Assembly (NCBI GenBank): GCA_001771935.1 | Contig: MERD01000098.1 | Location: 1-45,549 of the forward strand | Direction of reading: 5' to 3' | Source of the DNA: Betaproteobacteria bacterium RIFCSPLOWO2_02_FULL_67_26 | GTDB lineage: Bacteria; Pseudomonadota; Gammaproteobacteria; Burkholderiales; SG8-41 | DNA: 45,549 nucleotides | Part shown: piece by piece, positions 35,712 through 43,900 of the stretch | Layout of the letters: every line of letters begins with the position of its first letter | Position numbering within the stretch: the first letter of the stretch is position 1 | Notes under the pieces: model-generated | What the model saw: the letters and a program-made list of their open reading frames with translations, nothing else | The model's database searches: none | What the model was told of the DNA's origin: nothing | Position numbers and translations under genes: made by a program

Positions 35712-36896
35712 TCAATCCCGGAACATGAAGTTGGCGGCCTTGAGGAACAGCGTCCGGTTCACGCCGTCCGAATGGAGGAACGCCGCCGCGTCGCGCACCA
35801 GCTTTTCCACGCCGAATTCCTTCATGTAGCCGTGCCCGCCGTGGATTTCCATGGTCCAGGTCGCGATCTGCCACGCCGCCTGGGCCGCCATCGCCTTGGG
35901 CAGCGCCCCCAGCGTCCTGTCCCAGCCGTGCTCCTGGTGGTCCGCCAGCCACGCCGCGCGGTGGAGATACGAGCGCGAAGCGTCGATCAGCATGCGCATC
36001 TCCGCGAGCTGCGCGCGTATGCCGTCGTGCTCGATCAGCGGCTTGCCGCCCTGCACGCGCAGCCGCGCCCACTCGATGGCCTTGCGGTGCAGCGCGACCG
36101 CGACGCCGAGGATCGTCGCGGCGGCGTACGCATTGCTCTGCGGGAAGAACTCTCCCAGGACGGCGTATCCCCTGCCCGCTTCGCCGACGACGTTCGCGTC
36201 CGGGATGAAGCAGTCCTGGAACACCAGCTCGGCGTTGTTGGCGAGCCGCTCGCCCATCTTGTCGTGCACCCGCCCGATGGTGAAGCCGGGGCGCCCGCGC
36301 TCGAGGAGAAAGCAGGTCGAGCCTTCGGCCAGCGGCTTGCCCGGCTCGGTCTGCGCGAACAGCAGGTAGAAGCTCGCGCGGTTGCCGTTCGAGATGAAAT
36401 GCTTCATCCCGTTCACGACCCAGCCGCCGTCGGCCTTCTTCGCGCTGGTGCGGAACGGCGTCGGATGGGGCAGAAAATAGTTGGACGCGTTGTCCGGCTC
36501 CGTGATACCGATCGCGAGCATGCCGCGCGGGTCGGCCGCGAACTTCGGCAGCACGCGCGCCTGCTGCTCCGCGTTGAGCGCCTTCTCCATGATCTGCGCG
36601 ATCTTGAGCGTCTGCGCGAAGATGACGGACACGCCGATGTCCCCTTTCGCCAGCTCCTCGATCACCATGGCGGTGGTCAGCGAGTCGGTCCCGAGGCCGC
36701 CCCATTTCTCGGACAGCGTCATGGTGCGGATGCCCACCTCGTGGGCCTTCTCCACGATCTCCCAGGAATAGCCCGCCGCCGGATCCGGGTCGGCGTCGAG
36801 CCGGGCCGCGCGCGGCCTCACCTCCGCCTCGACGAAGCGCGCGACGGTATCGAGGATGGCGCGCTGCTCCGGGGTCATAATGAAGATCCGTTCCAT
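35712..36896 (-). CDS. Acyl-CoA dehydrogenase
   Basis: This FAD-dependent acyl-CoA dehydrogenase (394 residues) introduces a 2,3-double bond and passes electrons to ETF. Visible are the N-terminal helical domain (TPEQRAILDTVARFVEAEVRP), the FAD-binding strand region GITEPDNASNYFLPHPTPFRT and GMKHFISNGNRA, and the typical C-terminal IHGGHGYMKEFGVEKLVRDA. Acyl chain preference cannot be read. The start MERIFI has a GGGAGG sequence about 9 nt upstream; an internal Met at residue 7 is also possible. The gene is first in a probable transcript with the downstream alcohol dehydrogenase. Confidence 0.92.
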   Translation of the reverse strand: MERIFIMTPEQRAILDTVARFVEAEVRPRAARLDADPDPAAGYSWEIVEKAHEVGIRTMTLSEKWGGLGTDSLTTAMVIEELAKGDIGVSVIFAQTLKIAQIMEKALNAEQQARVLPKFAADPRGMLAIGITEPDNASNYFLPHPTPFRTSAKKADGGWVVNGMKHFISNGNRASFYLLFAQTEPGKPLAEGSTCFLLERGRPGFTIGRVHDKMGERLANNAELVFQDCFIPDANVVGEAGRGYAVLGEFFPQSNAYAAATILGVAVALHRKAIEWARLRVQGGKPLIEHDGIRAQLAEMRMLIDASRSYLHRAAWLADHQEHGWDRTLGALPKAMAAQAAWQIATWTMEIHGGHGYMKEFGVEKLVRDAAAFLHSDGVNRTLFLKAANFMFRD

Positions 36897-36994
36897 GGCG
36901 TTCCGGCCTCCCTGCGCAAACCTAGCAGATCGCCGGATTTTCGCAAGCGTGCGTGCGCCGGCGTGCTCGAAGCGCGCCTAGGCGGAATCGCGTG

Positions 36995-37117
36995 CTACCG
37001 CTCCCGCCCCGCCTCGTGCGCGACCTTCTGGACCGGTGAAAGGAGATACTCCAGGACGCTCCGCGTGCCGAGGTGGATCTCGGCGCTGACCTGCATGCCG
37101 GGGACGAGGCGAAAAGC
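36995..37117 (-). pseudogene. Truncated HlyD-family type I secretion adaptor (C-terminal fragment)
   Basis: On the minus strand about 40 codons read NPSAFRLVPGMQVSAEIHLG and TRSVLEYLLSPVQKVAHEAG before a TAG at 36995-36997. This is the characteristic C-terminus of HlyD-type membrane fusion proteins. Upstream of the fragment, homology stops abruptly and no start codon or body of the gene (normally about 400 residues) remains. The loss of the 5' part marks a deletion or insertion breakpoint at about 37120-37190. It is too short for a gene finder to report. Confidence 0.75.
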
Positions 37118-37197
37118 AGAAGGGTTGGCCCAGCCCCTATGTGCGCCCGACCTGCGAGAGCAAGCCGGGCGCGAAGACGTGCTATTTAAATCTGCGC

Positions 37198-38301
37198 TCA
37201 GGGGATCAAGGAGTTGACGCAGCTGGTGTCGAAGCCCTGAGGCCCGCCGTTACCGTTCAGGGTTCCCTGGCGCCCATCCGCGGATGAGTTGTTCAAACAG
37301 CGGACGCCAACCCCCGCATTGTTCGTGATCGTGTTGTTGGGCTGGTCCTGGGGCGCGCTGCCGCTGTCATTCCCGAGATTGACGCCGGAATTCTGGTTGA
37401 TAAAGACCCCGTTTCCGGTATTGCCGTCAATGGCATTCGCCGCAATATCGGCATGCGCAGCCCGGATCACACCCACCCCATCGCCAGTATTGCTCCTGAT
37501 GAAATTTTCCACAATCCGGGCACTGGAGGATCGCGCGACCAGAATTCCACGATTGCCGTTGAACTCGATCGTATTGGCGCTGGCAAAAGTCCCCGCGACA
37601 CCTGATTGAAAACCGATCTTCGCGGAGGAACTGTTATCAACCGCAATACCGGTGCTGATGTTGCTGTAGACGGAGTTGCTCTCTATCTCGGCATAGGAGG
37701 CGTCGGCCACGAGAATGCCATTAGTGCCGTTGTTTCGAACGATATTGGGGCTCGCTTGCGTGGCAAAGTCACCACGAAAGCCGATGTCGGCTACCGAATG
37801 CTCGCACACGCAGATCCCATTGAAGCCGTTCTGTTCTATGGTGTTATCCACGATCCGGGCGACGCTGCCATTGTGCACGCCCACTCCGTGGGTCGTTGCA
37901 TTCTTGATCAGATTGCCGTCGACGGTGCCCGTGCCACCCCCAATCAACTGCACGCCGTGACGACCGCCGATGATCGTAAAGCCCTTGATGGTGATGCCCC
38001 GGCCCCGGATTTGCACCGTCGGCGCGTTCAGATTTCCGCTGCCGTTGATCGTTGCGCCTCCTCGACCGACGATGGCGAGGTTTCTGCGGCCCTCGCCGAT
38101 GACCACATTTTCGTTACAGGTGCCGCTCACGATCAGCGTATCCCCCGCATCCAGCCTATCGATGGCGCGCTGAAGGGTCTGCCCATGGTGACTCCCGCAG
38201 GCATGTCTCCTGGTTTCTGCCCCCGCTACCGATGGGAGTAGCCAGAAACAAAAGAACATCAAAAAGATTGACCTTATTGTAATTATCATTTCGTGTTTCA
38301 T
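37198..38301 (-). CDS. Secreted parallel beta-helix repeat protein (NosD/pectate-lyase-like fold)
   Basis: The product is 367 residues from Met 38301, which has a good RBS (AGGAG) and a signal peptide (MIITIRSIFLMFFCFWLLPSVAGA). The rest is made of right-handed beta-helix rungs of about 22 residues: GITIKGFTIIGGRHGVQL, VDGNLIKNATTHGVGVHN, IVDNTIEQNGFNGICV, IESNSVYSNISTGIAVDN, IVENFIRSNTGDGVGVI. Such folds often bind or cleave polysaccharides or serve as adhesins; no catalytic site was identified. A lone Cys pair near the C-terminus may form a disulfide. Base composition is more AT-rich than most neighbours, and the gene follows the truncated HlyD fragment, suggesting acquisition. Confidence 0.8.
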   Translation of the reverse strand: MKHEMIITIRSIFLMFFCFWLLPSVAGAETRRHACGSHHGQTLQRAIDRLDAGDTLIVSGTCNENVVIGEGRRNLAIVGRGGATINGSGNLNAPTVQIRGRGITIKGFTIIGGRHGVQLIGGGTGTVDGNLIKNATTHGVGVHNGSVARIVDNTIEQNGFNGICVCEHSVADIGFRGDFATQASPNIVRNNGTNGILVADASYAEIESNSVYSNISTGIAVDNSSSAKIGFQSGVAGTFASANTIEFNGNRGILVARSSSARIVENFIRSNTGDGVGVIRAAHADIAANAIDGNTGNGVFINQNSGVNLGNDSGSAPQDQPNNTITNNAGVGVRCLNNSSADGRQGTLNGNGGPQGFDTSCVNSLIP

Positions 38302-38583
38302 GCCCGCTCCTGTTTCGATGGTGATGATTGAGGCGACACTGGTTGCCGCGTGCGTAAAGCAATTGGGGTCGCCCGTTGGCCCCAACTTGATTAATCGCCT
38401 GAATAAATGACGCTCCCCGGTACTGCCGGCCCGACATCAATAGCCCCCAAGCTTATACGCAATAATGCATTAACCGGCGCTGCATCGTAAAGGAATAAAT
38501 CGAAATAAAGGAATAAATGGGGTCACCCATTTATTACCGTCGTCGGCGTGCAGCATCCTCGGTTGCCGCGGGTTCGAACACTC
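38302..38583. other. Non-coding spacer with direct repeats and a 10-bp palindrome
   Basis: This is part of the 321-bp gap between the beta-helix gene and the toxin-antitoxin pair; no convincing gene is present. It contains the direct repeat AAAGGAATAAAT (38489-38500 and 38507-38518). It also has a perfect 10-bp inverted repeat AATAAATGGG-GTCA-CCCATTTATT (38512-38535). The sequence is AT-rich against a GC-rich background. Part of it resembles the GGGG(A)CA-type tails found near REP-associated transposases, but no such transposase is present. Confidence 0.6.
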
Positions 38584-38603
38584 GGCTATCATGAGCGATA
38601 GCC
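38584..38603. promoter_or_regulatory. Operator-like palindrome upstream of PIN toxin-antitoxin operon
   Basis: Arms GGCTATC (38584-38590) and GATAGCC (38597-38603) are separated by ATGAGC, ending 19 bp before the antitoxin start. Position and symmetry fit the usual negative autoregulation of type II toxin-antitoxin operons. Confidence 0.5.
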
Positions 38604-38622
38604 TATTTGATGTGAGGTCACT

Positions 38623-38871
38623 ATGACCACGCTGGAAGTGAAACTGGACCTGCCCGAGAGCCTGGCGAAGGAAGCGCGGCAGGCGGGCCTCCTTGCGCCT
38701 GAAGAACTGGAACGGTTGGTGCGCGAGGCGCTGCGTGTTAAGCGTGTCGAGCGTCTAACGAAGGCGCGTGAAAAACTCGCCACCGACCCGCTGCCTCCGA
38801 TGACTCCCGAGGAAATTCAAGCCGAGATTGACGCCTACCGCGCCGAAGTCCGCCGTGCGTCTAGTGCTTGA
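38623..38871 (+). CDS. Putative antitoxin (type II, PIN partner)
   Basis: This 82-residue protein begins MTTLEVKLDLPESLAKEARQAGL. The N-terminal half looks like the beta-strand plus helices of a ribbon-helix-helix or similar DNA-binding antitoxin. The C-terminal half (MTPEEIQAEIDAYRAEVRRA) is an acidic helix of the sort that wraps the toxin. It sits directly upstream of and overlaps a PIN-domain gene, the standard antitoxin-first order. The family is not firmly recognised, so the role is inferred from context and size. Confidence 0.75.
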   Translation: MTTLEVKLDLPESLAKEARQAGLLAPEELERLVREALRVKRVERLTKAREKLATDPLPPMTPEEIQAEIDAYRAEVRRASSA

Positions 38872-39274
38872 CACGAACACGGCGATCTCGGCGCTGCTGT
38901 GGCACGGCACTCCCGGCAAGCTGATCGACGCGGCACAGAGCAAAACCTTTTCCCTCTTTAGCAGCGCACCGTTGTTGGCGGAGTTACGGGGAGCGTTACT
39001 ACGCGAGAAGTTCGCAAAACAACTCAAGACCAAGGGACTGATGCCGGATGAGATTGCCGACGGCTATGCTGCACTTGTCTCCATCGTTACGCCAGCCGTC
39101 ATCCGACCCGCGATCGCCCACGACCCTCCTGACGACGTAGTACTAGCTACTGCCCTCGCGGCACAGGCCGACCTCATCGTTTCAGGCGACGCCGACCTGC
39201 TCAACCTCAAAACCTATCAAGGCATCCCCATCGTCGGCCCCGCCGAGGCGTTGGCCCGCCTGCCGCAGCGCTGA
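38855..39274 (+). CDS. PIN-domain toxin ribonuclease (VapC-like)
   Basis: This predicted Mg-dependent RNase is the toxin of a type II pair. The product is 139 residues from GTG 38855, overlapping the antitoxin by 17 nt; TTG 38828 or GTG 38864 are other possible starts. The PIN acidic residues are all present: D in VLDTN, E in LLAELRGALL, D in PPDDVVLATA, and D in VSGDADLL. The catalytic site is therefore intact and the toxin is probably functional. RLVLDTNTAISALLWHGTPGKLI is typical of the subgroup once annotated as putative toxin-antitoxin PIN. Confidence 0.85.
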   Translation: MRLVLDTNTAISALLWHGTPGKLIDAAQSKTFSLFSSAPLLAELRGALLREKFAKQLKTKGLMPDEIADGYAALVSIVTPAVIRPAIAHDPPDDVVLATALAAQADLIVSGDADLLNLKTYQGIPIVGPAEALARLPQR

Positions 39275-39349
39275 GCGGCGCGCGTCGTAAAGCGGTGCGG
39301 GCGCGGTAACATCGCCGCGCCTTTCTTCAAGAACAACAAAGCATCTCCC

Positions 39350-40285
39350 ATGCTGATCGTCGTGCTCGTCCTGCTCCACGCGCTCGCCATCGTTGTGGGC
39401 CGTTCGGCCCGCCTGCGTTGCGCTTTCGTTGCTCTCGCCCTGTGTCTGCGCTTACGCGCTCACGCGCGCGGCTACCGGCGCATCGCCCTGCCCGCGCGCC
39501 CGGCCCACTCTCCCGCCAAGCCGCCGTGGGTGAGGCAGGAAATCATTCGCCTCAAGGCGCTCATGCCCCACACTGGTTGCCGCAGGATCGCGGACAGCTT
39601 CAACCGCCGCTTCGGCGAGAGGCGCAAGATGACGGTCGGCAGGACCTGGGTGAACGAAACGATCCGCAGGCATAAGTACGAGATCGAAGTCCTCCGGCGT
39701 CAGATCAAGAACGCCAAGCCCAGGCCGGCGCCCAAGAACCTGGTATGGGGCCTTGACCTGACGGGCAAGGCGACGCTCGACGGCAAGACGCGTTTAATTC
39801 TCGGCGTCATCGAGCATGCCAGCCGCGCAGCCTTGTGGCTGGAAGCCCTTCAGACCAAGTCGAGCTCGGCACTGATCCTGAAGCTCGTCGAGGCCATCAA
39901 GCGCTACGGCAAGCCGAAGGCGGTGAGGACGGACAACGAGGCGGTCTTCACCTCGAGCGCGTTTCGCTTCGCCCTCTTCCTGCTCGGCATCCGCCACCAG
40001 AGAACTGATCTTCACTGCCCCTGGCAGAACGGGCGGGTGGAGCGTTTCTTCGGCACGCTGAAGGAGCAGCTTGATCGGCTGGCGGTGGATTCCCTGCAGG
40101 TACTGAATACAGCGCTCGGCGAGTTCCGCTTCTACTACAACCACGTGCGCCCGCACCAGAACCTGGAGGGCAGGACGCCGGCCGAGGCGTGGGCGGGGAT
40201 CGATCCGTACGCGGACAGCTACCGGGAGGAATACTGGTTCGAGGCGTGGGACGGGTTGCTCAGGGGTTACTACTTGCGAAGATGA
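39350..40285 (+). mobile_element. DDE integrase-core transposase
   Basis: The 311-residue transposase has a retroviral-integrase-like catalytic core: D in LVWGLDLTG, D in KAVRTDNEAVF, E in NGRVERFFGTLKEQ. An IS481/IS3-type ending YYNHVRPHQNLEGRTPAEAW follows. The N-terminus is unusual for a transposase: a hydrophobic stretch MLIVVLVLLHALAIVV followed by an Arg-rich region, with no obvious helix-turn-helix until residues 60-110. I found no clear terminal inverted repeats or target duplication around it. It is intact and lies within the variable segment between the toxin-antitoxin genes and the RHS locus. Confidence 0.8.
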
Positions 40286-40640
40286 CGCAACAGCGGACTC
40301 GATAACCCCCACTGACAGCGGTCTCATCGAGAGGACGAACGCATCGTCCGGGCCGCGCTCGTCCGGCAGGCGGCGAACGGCGGAAATCAACGATGAAACG
40401 GTGAAATATCGAAGTGGACAAGGAAGAACGGATTCCGGCTGTTACTGATTAGAGGCGGGAAATCGGCAAAAAGCGAAGCAGTCTCGCCTCAAAACAGCTC
40501 GGCGGACAAGCGGACAGGACACCGTGGTCTGTCCCCTATTTATTCACAAATATCAGCCGCAGATAAACGCAGATACACGCCGATGAAAATAAAAATCAAA
40601 AGAGGCGACTGTTTAGGTTTAGGTCTTTCTGTGATGGGTT
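40286..40640. other. Non-coding gap of 355 bp between transposase and RHS immunity gene
   Basis: No gene is supported here. GC content falls sharply after about 40540. The gap contains GGTCTGTCCCC-TATTTATT (40529-40547), a tail typical of degenerate transposon or REP-associated sequence. Next to it is an imperfect tandem repeat of about 12 bp (GCAGATAAACGC, GCAGATACACGC, 40560-40583). These look like remains of mobile elements and mark the boundary of the AT-rich toxin tip. Confidence 0.6.
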
Positions 40641-40964
40641 CTAATTATTCGAGCCTGGCCCCTTTGAGCCTGCTTTGAGCCTCTTTGATTGCCTTGATTC
40701 AAAAAGACGGGCAATTAACACTCCAACGTACGCGTACAGTCCAATGTTAATGACAATTGATACGATCAGATAAGCGATCACAACTCCGTCGAGCGGGCCC
40801 GACAATCCACCAAGAATAAGGTAGCTTGGCCAGACCCACAGCATGATCGCGTCCGCAAAGTCCTTTCCAAAGTCAACGTTTCTCGCAACTAACAAGATAA
40901 CCGGGACAACCGCCCCAATTACTCCGAAGACTCCAGCTGTGAACTTGGAATTAGTCATTTCCAT
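40641..40964 (-). CDS. Small three-helix membrane protein, probable immunity protein
   Basis: This 107-residue integral membrane protein has three hydrophobic segments: about 8-28 (FTAGVFGVIGAVVPVILLV), 40-56 (IMLWVWPSYLILGGL) and 62-86 (VVIAYLIVSIVINIGLYAYVGVL). A basic polar tail follows. Its start overlaps the stop of the RHS gene by 1 nt (TAATG), and it is AT-rich like the RHS tip. In polymorphic toxin systems the gene immediately after the variable toxin tip encodes the cognate immunity protein, so I predict that role. The membrane location suggests protection against a toxin acting in the periplasm or at the membrane. No family name is recognised. Confidence 0.7.
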   Translation of the reverse strand: MEMTNSKFTAGVFGVIGAVVPVILLVARNVDFGKDFADAIMLWVWPSYLILGGLSGPLDGVVIAYLIVSIVINIGLYAYVGVLIARLFESRQSKRLKAGSKGPGSNN

Positions 40965-43900
40965 TACTTCTGAGCCCCATAGGTCTTCTGAAGTAGCTTG
41001 AATAGATCCTTCGGCCTCATGGAGTCATATCGTGGGATCCGCACCCCAGCTGCCCCAAGCGCATCTATAACGAAACGAGTGCATTGATCGTTGTAAAGAT
41101 CGTAGGTCAATTTTGATTGAGCACCTCGCTCTCTCATCTGTTCAATATACTGCTTGACGTATACATCCTGCGCTGGGGTGGTCTTAATGATTAACGTTTC
41201 TGCGTCTCTCCGTGAAGCGGCATCTTGAACATACTGATCATTTGATATCCTCCCCGGCACGTCCCTCCCCAGTGGGACAGATGGTCCCCTTTCTTGTGGA
41301 TAGAGACCGTAAGTTATCGAGGAGTTGACTCCGATCCCAATATGGTCAACGACCGATCCCGGATAGAATGTAATTGTCAGGTCTAAGCCACTTGCGTCCG
41401 TGAACCGGGTGGGCACGCCTTGCACATAGGTGTAGAGATTTGCGCCGCCCGTGATTCCAATCGGGTCTTCTGAAATGAACCGCTTGAGCACCGGATCGTA
41501 GTATCTCGCCCGGTAGTAGTACAACCCCGTCCCGTCATTCTCTCTTCCGGTGTACTGAAGTGAGTTGCCTTCGTCCGGCCCGAGCGTGATTGCCTGTCCG
41601 TACGCTGAGTACGCATAGAAATTCCCCACGCTCTGATCATCATTCGCCTGCGCAATCACGCTCATCAGCGCATCCGTGAGCAGCGTTTTGTTACCACTCG
41701 ACCCATACCTCGCCAGCACCTCATCAATCGCCAGCCCTGTGTGATACACGGTGTCTATCGCCGTTCCTCTGAGTTCTGCAATGGCCTGCGCCCCGTCGTA
41801 GAGGAAGCCGGTGCTGTCCCCGTTGATGGTCTTCTCTATCCTACGCCCCAAGGCGTCGTACTTGAAGCTTGCATTACCCAATGGTCCGGAGATCGAGGCC
41901 AACTGGTTCCTTGCGTTCCAACTGTAGCTTGTCGTGCCGCTCGTCTGTCCCACCTTCGAGGTGAGGTTCCCGTTTTCGTCGTAGGCGAGCGTGAAAGGCT
42001 CGCCGTTCAGGGTGATGGTGGCGAGCCGGTTCGCCTCGTCGTAGGTGGCGGTGAATGGTGTTTCCCCCGCCCCGCTGGTGCCGATTCCCTTTTGGACCCT
42101 CTGCCCACCAGCGTCATAAGCGTACGTAACGCTCTCAATTAGAGTGTTATCCGTCTTGGCGTAGGCGATGCTCGTTACCCGGTCGGCGGCGTCGTACTGG
42201 TAGCCAACCTGGATGCCGTTCGGTAGCGCCTTGCTCGTGAGCCGACCTGCGGTGTCGTAATTGTAGGTTGCTGTCCGCCCCAGCATTGTGACCGTCTTCA
42301 GCCGATTTACCCGGTCGTAGGCGTAGGTGGTGACATCCCCGCCGGTAATCGTCCGGCTCGTCCGCCGGCCAATAGCATCGTAGGCATAGCGCACCGCGCC
42401 CTGCGAGGTCACCACCTCGGTCAGGCGGTTGAGGCTGTCGTAGCTCATCAGGATCGCGCCGGTGGTGTTGTCCGACACCCGCGCGAGGTTGCCGGCGAGG
42501 TCGTAGCCGTAGGTGGTGGTGCGCCCGTCGGCGTCGGAGACTACCGCAATGCGGTTGAGTGAATCGTAGGTGTAGTCAGTGACCCGGCCTCGCCGATCCG
42601 TCATCTGGGTAACGTTTCCTACCCCGTCGTAGACGTACTCGGTGTTGCGATTTTTTGCGTCGGTGCGCTGCGTGAGACGGTTTCGCAGATCGTATAAATT
42701 TCTTTCCACTGGATTATTATTAGGGTCGGTAGCAGATACCAAGTTGTCATTGGCATCGTACGCGAACTTCGTCAGCCCGGCGAGGGCGTCGCGCACTTCG
42801 GTCACCCTATCCAAATTATCGTAGGTGAACTGCGTGGTCCTGTTCAACGCGTCAGTGACGTGCGTCAGGCGGTTCGCGACGTCATAGACACGCGTCACCG
42901 TCTCGTTCGCCGGGTTCTGCGCCGTGAGGAGGTTGCCGTTGGCGTCGTAGGTGAAGGTGGTCACGCGGCTCAACGGATCGGTCACGGTCGCGAGCTGCCC
43001 CTTCGCGGTGTAGGTGAAGGTGGTGGTCTCGTTCTCGGCGCTGGTCAGGCTCGTGAGATTGCCCTGCGCGTCGTAGACCATGGTGGTGACGTTCGCAGCC
43101 GCGTTCTCGATGCGGGTGGGCTTCCGGAAGCGCGCGTCGTAGTCGATCAGCGTCTGGCGGTTGTCCGCATCCACGGTGCGGATCACGTCCCCGCGGGCGT
43201 TGTGGAAGTACTGCGTCACCCGCCCCGCCGGGTCGATGGTGCGGCGTAACAGGTTGTTCACCGGGTCGAACTCGTTCCGCGTCACCCGGCCCTGCGCGTC
43301 CACGATCTGCGTGTTGTAGCCGAGCGCATTGAAGCGGTAGGCCGTGACGTTACCCCTGGCGTCGGTGTGGCGGGTCTCGGCGGCCCCCGCGCCCGGCCCG
43401 ACGTAGCTGTAGCGCTCGTCCACGTTGTCCGCCAGCACTTCGCGCGCGACGCGTCCGAAGCCGTCGTACTCAATGGTCTTCACCGCGCCCCGCGCATCGG
43501 TCATGCGGATCAAGCGGCTGGTGGCGGGCGCGTCGTACTCGAACTGCGTCATGTTGCCGCCCTGGTCGTGATAGCGGATCAGGCGCCGGCTGCCGTCGTA
43601 CTCGAAGCGCACGAAGCGCCCCGCCGGGTCGGTGATGCGGGTGATCGTCTGCGGCGCTCCCGCCGACAGCTCGAAGGTATAGACCCTGCCGGCGGCATCG
43701 GTCATCGCGGTGGGCGCGCCCTGGGCGTTCAATTGGAACGTCGTCCTGTTACCGGCTACGTCCTCCACCGCGGTCAACCGCCCCGTCGTGTTGAACTCGT
43801 AGCGCGAGCCGTCGGCGAGCTTCAACGTCCGACCCGAGGCGGTCGGCGTCACCTCCATCTGGATCGCGCCCTGGTGCCCGCTGCTTGCGCGGAAGATGCC

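Noticed and set aside
37198-38301. Repetitive stretch as a CRISPR array
   Set aside because: The periodicity is in the encoded beta-helix rungs; there are no identical DNA repeats with unique spacers.
39275-40640. Terminal inverted repeats or target-site duplication defining the transposase as a complete IS
   Set aside because: No matching ends could be found by eye; only the transposase gene itself is supported.
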